From Halorientalis salina (GTDB lineage Archaea > Halobacteriota > Halobacteria > Halobacteriales > Haloarculaceae), in contig NZ_SOSC01000004.1 in the NCBI RefSeq assembly GCF_005049285.1, forward strand, positions 124,001-188,000: a stretch of 64,000 bases of DNA. The letters run 5' to 3'. The notes under the pieces were generated by a model. That model made no database searches. It saw nothing but the letters and a program-made list of their open reading frames with translations, and was not told the origin of the DNA. Each line of letters opens with the position of its first letter. Within the stretch, counting starts at the first letter, position 1. This document shows, in pieces, positions 53,457 to 61,406 of this stretch. The position numbers and the translations under genes are program-made.

Positions 53457-54592
53457 GGATTTCTAAGCAATTAGTCTGCTATAATAGTAATAAACTTGAC
53501 TGTAGCATGTGAAGAGTTCTATGACACGCTCGACGAGTCGGGCTACCAACACTGGTTCTTGAACGACGAACGATGGGAACTGACGGAGTCGACGCTATCA
53601 GCACGCGATGATGAGTACTTCCTCCATCTCGGCTTTCGGAGGCCGAAACCCGGAGATTCCGAAACGGATGCCGCCGAGGACAGGACAGTTCTCGGGGTCG
53701 ACCTCGGGATCGAGAACCTCGCAGTCACCAGTACCGCACACTTCGAGTCCGGTCGGGAACTACTTCACGAGCATCGCCAGTTCGAGCAGGTCCGTAGTGG
53801 TTTGCAAGCGACTGGGACACAGTCAGCCCACCGGACTCTCGACCGTCGTGGAAGCCGTGAAAAACGGTACAACCGAGACTACCTGCACAACGTCTCGACC
53901 CGTATTCTCGCGGAAGCGGTGTATTTCGAGTGTACTCACATCGCGTTCGAGAACTTGAAGCATATCCGCGACTCGCTACCGAAGAAACGGAAGTTCCACC
54001 AGTGGGCTCACAGGCAACTCGTTCAACTCGTCCAGTACAAGGCCGAGGCTCTCGGCATCGCTGTCGAGTTTGTCCCGCCGGCAAACACGAGTCGGCGTTG
54101 TTGTGAGTGTGGCCACACGAGTGAGCGGAATCGAATCACACGCGACCACTTCACGTGTACACAATGTGGGGCCACTGCGAACGCGGATTACAACGCAGCA
54201 AAGAACATCGGCTGGCGGTCTGTCCGTCGCGGGCTACAGGACTCGCGACGGACGGGCGACGGTCAACTCGCCCTGAAGTCAGGGACGGTGAAACCGAATC
54301 GGGGGTTCGTCCCCTACTCCGAGCAGGAGATCGAGGTAGAGTCCACTGACAAACCGATCCCGACTGCAAGCGAGCGGGCAACTGCCCCGAGCGAGTAGGG
54401 ATCGGTCGTTGATATTCCGGCCTAGGTTTTCACGCAACTCGACCGCTGAAAAGTTCGGCCTGCGTTCGATGTCCACGCCTCCGTTTCGTCTGTGCAATCC
54501 ACACTCTCGTGACCGCCGCCGTTCCAGAGCCCTTCATAACTACCCCGCAACTACTTGCCGTCGATTTATTAGTTCGGGACCCATTGCCGTGG

Positions 54593-56284
54593 ATGTCAAT
54601 GATTCACGGGAACGGACCGCTGCTCAGTATCGACGTGGGGGACCGAACGACGACGGAGGAAGACATCGACGACGTGCTCCAGTCGTTCATCGGGGGCCGG
54701 GGTGTGGGGACGAAACTCGCCCACGACCGGATTCCGTTCGACGCCGACCCGCTCGGGCCGGCAAACCGGCTGGTGTTTGCGACAGGGCCGCTCCAGACCT
54801 CACAGATGAGTTTCACTGGACGGATGAACTGTACGGGGCTCTCGCCGCTGACCGACGGCCTGCTCTCCTCGAACGCGGGCGGGTTCATGTCTCGGCCCTT
54901 CGCCGACACGGGCTACGGGGCGGTCGAGATTACGGGTGCCAGCGACGAACTCGTCGGCCTGCACGTCCGCGACGACGGCGTCACCTTCGAGTCGGTGCCG
55001 GACCTAGAGGAAGCCGAGACCGACGAGGTCATCGACTACATCGAGGACGAACACGACCTGGGGATGGAACACACGGCCATCATCGGCCCGGCCGGGGAAA
55101 ACGAGGTGCGCTTCGCATCCATCATCACGTCCGAGTCCCGCGCGTTCGGCCGCGGGGGCCTCGGCGCGGTGCTGGGGTCGAAGAACATCAAGTTCCTCAC
55201 CTTCGACGGCGACTCCCGTCCCGAGATCGAACTCGAGGACGACGTCGTGGACGCCGTCCACCAGGAGGCGGCCACTTCGGACAGTCCGATGAAAGACGCC
55301 GGAACCGTCTCGGTGTCCTCTTACGCGAACGCCGTCCAGGCCGTCCCGACGAAGTACTTCGAGGAACTGTCCTACGACGGGATGGAGTCGATCGGCTCTT
55401 CGGCCGTCATCGACCACAAGTACAAGAAGGGGACCTGCTCGTCGTGTGCGTTCGCCTGCAAACTCCCGACCAAAGACGAGGAGAGCGGCCTCACCACCGA
55501 AGGCCCTGAGTGGGAGACAGTGATGGCCTTCGGGTCCAACGCGCTCGTCGACGACTTCGTCGAGATCATGAAGGCCAACCAGCGCTGTGACGAACTCGGA
55601 CTGGACACCATCTCCTGTGGCGATACGGTGTCGGCCTACCTCGCCGCCAACGACGAGTTCGGCAACGTCGACCTGATCCACGAACTCGTCGACAAGATCG
55701 CCTACCGCGAGGAGGAGGGCGACCTGCTCGCGGAGGGGATCGACCGCGCCCACGAGGAACTCGGCGTGGAGAACTGGACGATGAAAGGCATGGAGTTCGC
55801 CGCCCACGACGGCCGCACGCTCAACGGCCAGGGACTGTCCTTCGCCACCTCGAACCGCGGGGCCGACCACATGTACGCCGAGGTGTACAACTACGAGTAC
55901 CCGCTCGTCGCACCCAACGAGGCCATGGAGAAGGAGGGCGTCGCGGGCAAATCCGAGAAGATCATCGAACTGGAGAACCTGAACGCGCTGAAAGACAGCG
56001 GCGTCCTCTGTAAGTTCTCCTTCTCGAACATGAGCGAGGAGCGCTACGAGGCGCTGTTCCAGGCCGATTACGACCAGTTGATGGACGTGGGGAGCCGCAT
56101 CGTCGAGATGGAGCGCCACTTCCACAACAAGCGCGGGAAGGACCGCGCCGACGACGAGGCACTCCCCTACGATCTGGAAGGACTGTCGGCGGAACTGTCG
56201 AACTACTACGATCTGCGGGGCTGGAACGACGACGGTACCGTGCCCGACGAGACGGTCGGTGGGACGTCGGCGGCCGGCGACTGA
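54593..56284 (+). CDS. aldehyde:ferredoxin oxidoreductase (tungstopterin) family
   Basis: A 563-residue protein from the ATG at 54593; a TTTATTA box about 25 nt upstream supports this start over earlier in-frame codons. The N-terminal domain has the AOR pattern (FIGGRGVGTKLAHD, then NRLVFATGPLQ) and GRGGLGAVLGSKNIK for pterin binding. The 4Fe-4S ligands are CSSCAFAC (C-x2-C-x3-C) with a distant Cys in GVLCKFS. It oxidises aldehydes to acids with reduction of ferredoxin; the physiological aldehyde is unknown. It stands alone after the mobile region. Confidence 0.92.
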   Translation: MSMIHGNGPLLSIDVGDRTTTEEDIDDVLQSFIGGRGVGTKLAHDRIPFDADPLGPANRLVFATGPLQTSQMSFTGRMNCTGLSPLTDGLLSSNAGGFMSRPFADTGYGAVEITGASDELVGLHVRDDGVTFESVPDLEEAETDEVIDYIEDEHDLGMEHTAIIGPAGENEVRFASIITSESRAFGRGGLGAVLGSKNIKFLTFDGDSRPEIELEDDVVDAVHQEAATSDSPMKDAGTVSVSSYANAVQAVPTKYFEELSYDGMESIGSSAVIDHKYKKGTCSSCAFACKLPTKDEESGLTTEGPEWETVMAFGSNALVDDFVEIMKANQRCDELGLDTISCGDTVSAYLAANDEFGNVDLIHELVDKIAYREEEGDLLAEGIDRAHEELGVENWTMKGMEFAAHDGRTLNGQGLSFATSNRGADHMYAEVYNYEYPLVAPNEAMEKEGVAGKSEKIIELENLNALKDSGVLCKFSFSNMSEERYEALFQADYDQLMDVGSRIVEMERHFHNKRGKDRADDEALPYDLEGLSAELSNYYDLRGWNDDGTVPDETVGGTSAAGD

Positions 56285-56337
56285 CTCCTCGGTCCGTTGC
56301 AGGAAGCTTATGCCGGGGGTTCGCCTACGCCCGGTAC

Positions 56338-57348
56338 ATGACCGCCGAGACGCCGTTCTCACGTCGACGATTGCTGCAGTCGGGCGCTGCGCTCGGAGCG
56401 CTCGCGCTGGCCGGGTGTTCCGGCGGCGGGTCGTCGACCCCGACGAACCCGCCGATCGGGACCCGGGGACAACGGACGAACACGCCGACGGCCACCGAGA
56501 CCGAAGTTGGGTACACGACTGCCGACGGGCCCGAACCGACGGCGCGCATGGGCGAGGTCGTCGCCGACGAGAAACTCGCGCTGGTCGTCGAAAGCACCGA
56601 CAAGCAGACGGTGGGCGACGAGGCGTTCCCCTCGATCGAACTCCGGATCAAGAACCGCACGTCGGGTGAGTACCTCACGTTCGACAACATGCGGATGCAC
56701 CTCCGCGACGACGAGGGGGACCGGTACCCGCGACGGGTGTTCGGCACCGACGCGGGCGCGGAGGTCCGCGCCGAGCAACTCGCTCCGGGCGAACTCGTCT
56801 GGGGCCGGATCCTGTTCCAGGCGCCGGCCGACGCGACCGGTCTCAGCGCCGTGTTCACGTTCGATTCCCCGGCGATCTCCTTCGACCGCGTGACCGTCGA
56901 CCTCTCGGAGACGAACGACGAGGGCGTGACGCTCGAACAGTCACTCGACGTCGTTACGTACGACGTCGGCGAGACGGTCACTGACGGCGGGCTGTCCGTG
57001 ACGGTCGATGGCGCCCGCGTCGCCGAGAGCATCGGCGGGTCGGGTGCCGGCGAGGGGCGGGTGTTCGTGGTCCCGAAGATCACCGTCGAGAACGGGACGG
57101 ACGAACCACAGACCGTACGGACGATCTATCACACGAGCGTGAAAGACGGCAGGGGCCGAGCCTACGGGATACAGGACGACGCGAGAGACGCGCTCTCGGA
57201 CGGGTTCCCCCGCTCGAAACAGATCGCGGCGGGCAATTCTCGAACTGGTGAGATCCCCTACGCCGTGCCCGAAACCGCGGGGTCGCTCCACTTCGTCTTC
57301 GACTTCTCCATCGATTTCGACGGGTTCCGGCGGTTCTGGGAGCTCTAG
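56338..57348 (+). CDS. Tat-exported lipoprotein with beta-sandwich (DUF4352-like) domains
   Basis: A 336-residue protein. The signal FSRRRLLQSGAALGALALAGC has twin Arg and a lipobox Cys near residue 27, the usual haloarchaeal Tat lipoprotein. After a Thr/Pro-rich spacer come two similar immunoglobulin-like domains (about 65-190 and 200-335), each with a IKNRT- or VENGT-type strand as in DUF4352 proteins. Likely a surface protein of unknown ligand. It overlaps the convergent thioesterase gene by 4 bp. Confidence 0.85.
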   Translation: MTAETPFSRRRLLQSGAALGALALAGCSGGGSSTPTNPPIGTRGQRTNTPTATETEVGYTTADGPEPTARMGEVVADEKLALVVESTDKQTVGDEAFPSIELRIKNRTSGEYLTFDNMRMHLRDDEGDRYPRRVFGTDAGAEVRAEQLAPGELVWGRILFQAPADATGLSAVFTFDSPAISFDRVTVDLSETNDEGVTLEQSLDVVTYDVGETVTDGGLSVTVDGARVAESIGGSGAGEGRVFVVPKITVENGTDEPQTVRTIYHTSVKDGRGRAYGIQDDARDALSDGFPRSKQIAAGNSRTGEIPYAVPETAGSLHFVFDFSIDFDGFRRFWEL

Positions 57349-57842
57349 TCGGTGGGTTCCTCCCCGTTCTCGGCTCGACCGTACGTCGCCGACCCGTCGC
57401 GGCCGTCCGCCGCGTTCTCGTCCCGGTCGCCGTCGAGCCACGGCGTGTCCTCGCTGTCGCCGCCGGTCTTGTAGACGCCGCGCGCGGTCGCGACGTGGTG
57501 GTCCTCGACGTCGTGGACCTCGATGCTGGCGACGGCGACGTTCCCGCCCATCCGGAGGACTTCTGCCTCGGCGACGAGGTCGTCGGTGGCCGGCGCGAGG
57601 TAGTCCATTCGCATGTCGATGGTCGGCGAGACGTCCTCGTTGAGCGAGATGACCGCCGCGCCGCCGACCGTATCCGCCAGCGAGTAGGTGACGCCGCCGT
57701 GTGCGACCGACCCGCCGGGCACCGACGACAGTTCCTCGCGCATCTCGACGCGGCCCTCGGCGTAGCCGTCGCCGGCTTCGGTCAGTTCGATGCCCAGCAG
57801 GTTCGTAAACGGCATATACGAGAACAGCTCGGTGACGTCCAT
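57345..57842 (-). CDS. PaaI-like hot-dog thioesterase
   Basis: A 165-residue protein from the ATG at 57842. The hot-dog core shows GGSVAHGGVTYSLADTVGGAA (near residues 50-70), where the HGG turn and Asp are the PaaI catalytic signature, then strands ending in VARGVYK. The last 35 residues are an acidic, disordered tail. It hydrolyses acyl- or aryl-acyl-CoA, matching other acyl-CoA genes in the window. Confidence 0.88.
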   Translation of the reverse strand: MDVTELFSYMPFTNLLGIELTEAGDGYAEGRVEMREELSSVPGGSVAHGGVTYSLADTVGGAAVISLNEDVSPTIDMRMDYLAPATDDLVAEAEVLRMGGNVAVASIEVHDVEDHHVATARGVYKTGGDSEDTPWLDGDRDENAADGRDGSATYGRAENGEEPTD

Positions 57843-58066
57843 ACGGACACATTCAATCACTGGGAAATAAGGGTTCAGAACACGAACCGGATTTTACCAG
57901 ACGAGTGGCGGGGTGTGCTATCGGGGGCCACGGAGACGGGGCCGACCGCCGTTTCGCCACGGGCCGGGGAGAGTATGACACCATCGCACGCGTTCCACGA
58001 TCGACAGCCAGTACGGGCACCTGCCGAGCAGTCAGCGATCCGACCGTCGCGGCCGGGGGGCAACGG
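57843..58066. other. promoter region between thioesterase and bat-like regulator
   Basis: Divergent gap. An AT-rich AATCACTGGGAAATAAGG lies about 10-30 nt upstream of the thioesterase ATG on the minus strand. On the plus strand no clear TATA box is seen; the frame is open upstream of 58067 but lacks conserved features. Confidence 0.4.
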
Positions 58067-58726
58067 ATGACGATGCGGTATTTCACCTTCACGCTCATCC
58101 CGCTGGAGGACAGCGATTTCCATCCCACGATTGCCGCGCTCAAGGAGGACCCGGACATCACGCCGGAGCAGATGAAATACATCAGCCTCCGGGAGGACAA
58201 GACGGGGGTCGTCCTCGTTGGCCTCCGGGGGGACGAAGCCGCGGCCGAAGCCGTCTTCGAGGCCCACCCGAGCGCGCTCGACTGGGAACTGATCCCCGGC
58301 GATTCGGGCTTTTACGCCTACGTCCACTTCGACGACAGCGACCCCGCGGTCGGCCTCCTCCAGTTGCTCGACGACTACCGACTCGTGCTGGACCTCCCCC
58401 TCCAGTTCACCAGCGAGGGGTGGCTCCGGGTCACCGTCATCGGTAGCGACGACAACATCCAGGAGGCACTGGCCAACGTCCCCGACTCGATCAAGGCCGA
58501 GGCCACGGAGATGGGGACCTTCCAGCCCGACGACAGCCGCGCGGTCGCCGGCCTCACCGAGCGCCAGCGCGAGGTGCTCGAAGCCGCCGTCGAACTCGGC
58601 TACTACGAGGTGCCCAGGCAGGCCACCTACGAGGAGATCGCCGAGGCCTGTGATTGTACCGTCGGCACCGTCGGCGAACACCTCAACCGTATCGAAGCTC
58701 GCATCATCGCGAGTACGGTGAACTGA
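58067..58726 (+). CDS. bat-type HTH transcriptional regulator
   Basis: A 219-residue protein from the ATG at 58067. The N-terminal part (about 1-145) is the sensor-like domain found in bacterio-opsin activator proteins. The C-terminal HTH_10 domain reads LTERQREVLEAAVELGYYEV, then ATYEEIAEACDCTVGTVGEHL (about 160-215). Such proteins are numerous regulators in haloarchaea; the ligand and targets are unknown. Confidence 0.9.
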   Translation: MTMRYFTFTLIPLEDSDFHPTIAALKEDPDITPEQMKYISLREDKTGVVLVGLRGDEAAAEAVFEAHPSALDWELIPGDSGFYAYVHFDDSDPAVGLLQLLDDYRLVLDLPLQFTSEGWLRVTVIGSDDNIQEALANVPDSIKAEATEMGTFQPDDSRAVAGLTERQREVLEAAVELGYYEVPRQATYEEIAEACDCTVGTVGEHLNRIEARIIASTVN

Positions 58727-59048
58727 CGGGACGATCGTTCGTATCGAAAGGGTGGATGGGGAGAGGGGTTTCCGGGGTCCCGAGCGCCGAATCGGGTCAC
58801 GGGCGACGAGAGGGGACTGTCCGGTCAGCGTGGCGTGACGCTGTGACCGGCGCTCGGGTGACACGTCGATACTCCTAGTTCGATGGGTGATCGAGCCGTC
58901 GGGACCGGTGATCAACCACTGGTGGCGTTTCCACCTCCACGTCGAGTAGAGCGCCAGTAGCACCGTAGTTATGGAGTGGTTGGCGCTCGCGACCACGACG
59001 GATTCCCTCGTAAGTCGCTCCTAGGACCCTGGTCGTGTTCCATCTGGT
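58727..59048. other. 322-nt intergenic region, nothing recognised
   Basis: Between two convergent genes. It contains short GC-rich repeats of GGGG and a weak stem near 58800, but no open frame, RNA signature or clear terminator that I can support. Confidence 0.4.
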
Positions 59049-59756
59049 CTACCAATCGATTCCTTCGTGTGTATCGCCAGTTTCGACTATCGCGCTGTCG
59101 ACGTAGGCGAGGTGGTTGGCGGCGTCCTCGACGGCGTCCATCGCCTCCTCGAGCGTGACGATGAGTTCCCGGACGACGAGCGCCGCCGGCGTCGCCTCGT
59201 CCGCGAAGGCCGCCGAGAGCAACTTGTCCCGCGCCGTGTCACAGGCGGATTCGAGCCGTGCGACGGTCGACACCTGCGACCCGATCGCCGTCTCGATCCC
59301 GGAGCCACAGAGCGCCGCCCGAACGTCGCCCGTCGCGTCCACGAGCGTTTCCGTCCCCTCGACGACGAGGTCGGCCATCCGCACGAAGTCGGCGCGTTCG
59401 GTGTCGGTAAGCGCCGGTTGCATCGCCGCCAGCTCCGCACAGAACCGCTCGGCGTAGTTGGCGATCTCGTCGATGTGTGCGAACAGTTCGAGGACGCTCT
59501 CGGGCTGGAAGTACACGCCCGTGAAGTTCGGCGGCATCGAATCGCCCACCGTCGTCCGGATCTCCCCGAGAAGCGCGTCACAGTCCGACTCCAGTCCCGA
59601 CACTCGTTGACATTCCCGCTGGAAGGCGTCCTCGTCCGTTCCGTAGCATTCGATGACGACCGGCACGCCCGCCGTACACGTCAGGACGGTGTTCAGATAC
59701 CGGCTGCTCAGGTCTCGGAACTGCTCCCGGAACGCGACGGTCTGCGTATCAGACAT
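59049..59756 (-). CDS. PhoU-like / DUF47 family protein
   Basis: A 235-residue helical protein. Helix pairs resemble DUF47 (a PhoU-like phosphate-transport regulator): LESDCDALLGEIRTTVGDSM, then VYFQPESVLELFAHIDEIANYAE and a mirrored second half (ESACDTARDKLL). Classical DUF47 proteins sit beside PiT genes; here the PiT-like gene is about 25 kb away. Metal-binding Glu/Asp positions are present but I cannot confirm function. Confidence 0.72.
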   Translation of the reverse strand: MSDTQTVAFREQFRDLSSRYLNTVLTCTAGVPVVIECYGTDEDAFQRECQRVSGLESDCDALLGEIRTTVGDSMPPNFTGVYFQPESVLELFAHIDEIANYAERFCAELAAMQPALTDTERADFVRMADLVVEGTETLVDATGDVRAALCGSGIETAIGSQVSTVARLESACDTARDKLLSAAFADEATPAALVVRELIVTLEEAMDAVEDAANHLAYVDSAIVETGDTHEGIDW

Positions 59757-59871
59757 CAGACACGAGTATCGGTCCGCCGGGGTAGTCGGTTGCTATGAGT
59801 GCTATATGCGGCTCTACACCCGTATCGAGCGTCTACCGTGAAAGAAAGGCGAGTGGTGTGTGACCGACAGT

Positions 59872-59910
59872 CTAGGGCAGCTGGAACTCGATGGCCGCGC
59901 CGCTGCCACC
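59872..59910 (-). pseudogene. detached duplicate of the thiolase C-terminus
   Basis: The minus strand reads [12 protein letters not shown] followed by TAG, nearly repeating the last residues of the thiolase ending at 60012 ([14 protein letters not shown]). Over the shared 33 bp most bases match. It lies about 100 nt downstream of the thiolase stop and has no coding sequence of its own. Confidence 0.7.
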
Positions 59911-59922
59911 TTTTTCCGCTCG

Positions 59923-59945
59923 GGTCACTCACTGCGCTCGTGACC
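59923..59945. repeat. palindrome with TCACTGCGCTC centre
   Basis: Perfect 6-bp arms GGTCAC and GTGACC enclose TCACTGCGCTC (complement GAGCGCAGTGA). It is one of two such palindromes between the thiolase and its duplicated tail. Confidence 0.6.
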
Positions 59946-59973
59946 ACTCGCGCAAAAATCTGGATCAAAAAGC

Positions 59974-59996
59974 GGCCACTCACTCCGCTCGTGGCC
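59974..59996. repeat. palindrome with TCACTCCGCTC centre
   Basis: Perfect 6-bp arms GGCCAC and GTGGCC enclose TCACTCCGCTC (complement GAGCGGAGTGA). It lies in tandem with the one at 59923; centres match, arms differ. Confidence 0.6.
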
Positions 59997-60011
59997 GTCC
60001 AACTGACTCGT

Positions 60012-61166
60012 TCAGGGCAACTGGAACTCGATGGCCGCGCCCTGACCGAAGCCGACACATTCGGTCGCGAGGCCGAGTTCGGCGTCGCGCTTGTTCATCT
60101 CGTGGATGAGCGTGACGGGCAGGCGGGCACCGGAGGCACCGAGCGGGTGGCCGATGGCGATTGCGCCGCCGTTGACGTTGTAGATGTCGTCGTCGAAGCC
60201 GAGTTCGTTCTGCGAGTAGACACACTGGGAGGCGAAGGCCTCGTTGAGTTCGACCAGATCGTAGTCCTCGGGGTCGCGACCGGTGCGCTCACAGAGCCCG
60301 CGCGTCGCGGGGACCGGGCCGATCCCCATCACTGTGGGGTCGACGCCGGCGACGTTGTTGCCGCCGATCTCCGCGAGGATGTCCAGGCCGTGATCCTCGG
60401 CGAAGTCCTTGCTCGTGATCATCGTCGCGGCGGCCCCGTCGGAGACCTGACTGGCGTTGCCGGGCGTGACCGTCCCGTCCGCCTTGAACACGGTCGGCAG
60501 TTCGCCCAGCTTCTCGGCGGTGGTCCCCGGGCGCAGGCCCTCGTCTTTCTCGACGGTGATCTCGTTGCCATCCTCGTCGTGGCCCTGGATCGGGATGATC
60601 TCGTCGTCGAAGCGGCCTTCCTCGGTGGCCTCGACGGCGCGCTGCTGGGACCGAGCGGCGTACTCGTCCTGGGTCTCACGGGACACGTCGTACTCCTCGG
60701 CGACCTTCTCGGCGGTCATCCCCATGTCGAGTTCGGCGACGTTGTAGTCGTCGTTCATCCGCGGGTGGACGTTCGCGGTGTTCTGGCCCATCTTCACGCG
60801 GGACATGCTCTCGACGCCGCCCGCGATGAGTACGTCGCGCTGGCCGGCTCGAATCGCGTCGCTCGCGGAGATGATCGACTGTGCCGAGGAGGCACACCAG
60901 CGGTTGATCGTCGTCGCGGGGACGGACTCGCCCAGGTCCGAGAGGAGCGCGATGACGCGCGCCAGGTTGTTGCCCTGCTCCCCGCGCTGCTGGGCACAGC
61001 CCCAGAGGAGGTCGTCGACGTCGTCGCCCGAGAGGCCGGTCTCGGCGAGCATCTCGTTGATCAGCGGGATCGACAGGTCCTCGCTGCGAACGTCCGCGTA
61101 GACGCCGTCTTCTTTGCCCTGGGGGGTTCGGTAAGCCTGCACAACGACAGGTGTGTTCTCTGCCAT
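60012..61166 (-). CDS. thiolase (acetyl-CoA acetyltransferase)
   Basis: A 384-residue thiolase from the ATG at 61166, with a TTTAA-containing TATA region about 25-30 nt upstream. The acyl-accepting Cys lies in [10 protein letters not shown] (near residue 89), the catalytic His in [16 protein letters not shown] (near 342), and the second Cys in ECVGFGQG near the C-terminus, where most thiolases have C-x-GGGxG. It condenses or cleaves acetoacetyl-CoA/3-ketoacyl-CoA, feeding PhaB or beta-oxidation. A duplicated C-terminal fragment lies downstream. Confidence 0.93.
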   Translation of the reverse strand: MAENTPVVVQAYRTPQGKEDGVYADVRSEDLSIPLINEMLAETGLSGDDVDDLLWGCAQQRGEQGNNLARVIALLSDLGESVPATTINRWCASSAQSIISASDAIRAGQRDVLIAGGVESMSRVKMGQNTANVHPRMNDDYNVAELDMGMTAEKVAEEYDVSRETQDEYAARSQQRAVEATEEGRFDDEIIPIQGHDEDGNEITVEKDEGLRPGTTAEKLGELPTVFKADGTVTPGNASQVSDGAAATMITSKDFAEDHGLDILAEIGGNNVAGVDPTVMGIGPVPATRGLCERTGRDPEDYDLVELNEAFASQCVYSQNELGFDDDIYNVNGGAIAIGHPLGASGARLPVTLIHEMNKRDAELGLATECVGFGQGAAIEFQLP

Positions 61167-61406
61167 ACCCACCCAATCACGGTCCATCATGTTAAATGCC
61201 GTCGAACTGGTAACACCTGCACTAACAGTTGTCTCGCACGCCAGACCCGGTGGTGTCCCGGATACGAGCCGCTTTACCGGTGTTAATCTGAGATAAGTAG
61301 AACCTAACAACCGACGAAACGATCCGTGGCGTCTGGTAGGGGCTCTCTCCCATCCTGCGGTCGAGTCCGGGGAGCTTATATCCGTCGCGCGGTAACGGTG
61401 GTGGGA

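Larger units (their letters stand above)
53118..53540. mobile_element. 405-bp insertion element with 9-bp target duplication
   Basis: The element is 53127-53531. Its ends are inverted repeats: GAGCGTGTCATAGAA at the left matches the right end exactly over 15 bp, with weaker pairing to about 25 bp. GACGAGTCG occurs directly before (53118-53126) and after (53532-53540), a 9-bp target duplication. It carries only a 66-codon ribbon-helix-helix gene and no transposase, so it is a non-autonomous element. Confidence 0.85.
52701..54398 (+). pseudogene. tnpB: tnpB (IS1341/IS605-type) split by an insertion
   Basis: The first part (52701-53126, GTG start) is the TnpB N-terminus (RRTAVTRLSVSDEQASLLEE, then LGSQHAILACFQAAEAL). 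The second part (53541-54398) holds the RuvC-like core: Asp in LGVDLGIENLAV, Glu in IAFENLKHI, a zinc finger CCECG...CTQCG and the final Asp in NADYNAAKNIG. Removing 53127-53531 plus one copy of a 9-bp duplication joins LPADES to GYQHW in frame, giving about 427 residues, the normal length. TnpB is an RNA-guided nuclease; all catalytic residues survive but the protein is broken. No tnpA is nearby. Confidence 0.88.

Noticed and set aside
54415-54440. CCTAGG-TTTT as a possible right attachment site for an element at tRNA-Thr
   Set aside because: Only about 10 nt match the tRNA 3' end; far shorter than the matches at tRNA-Gly.
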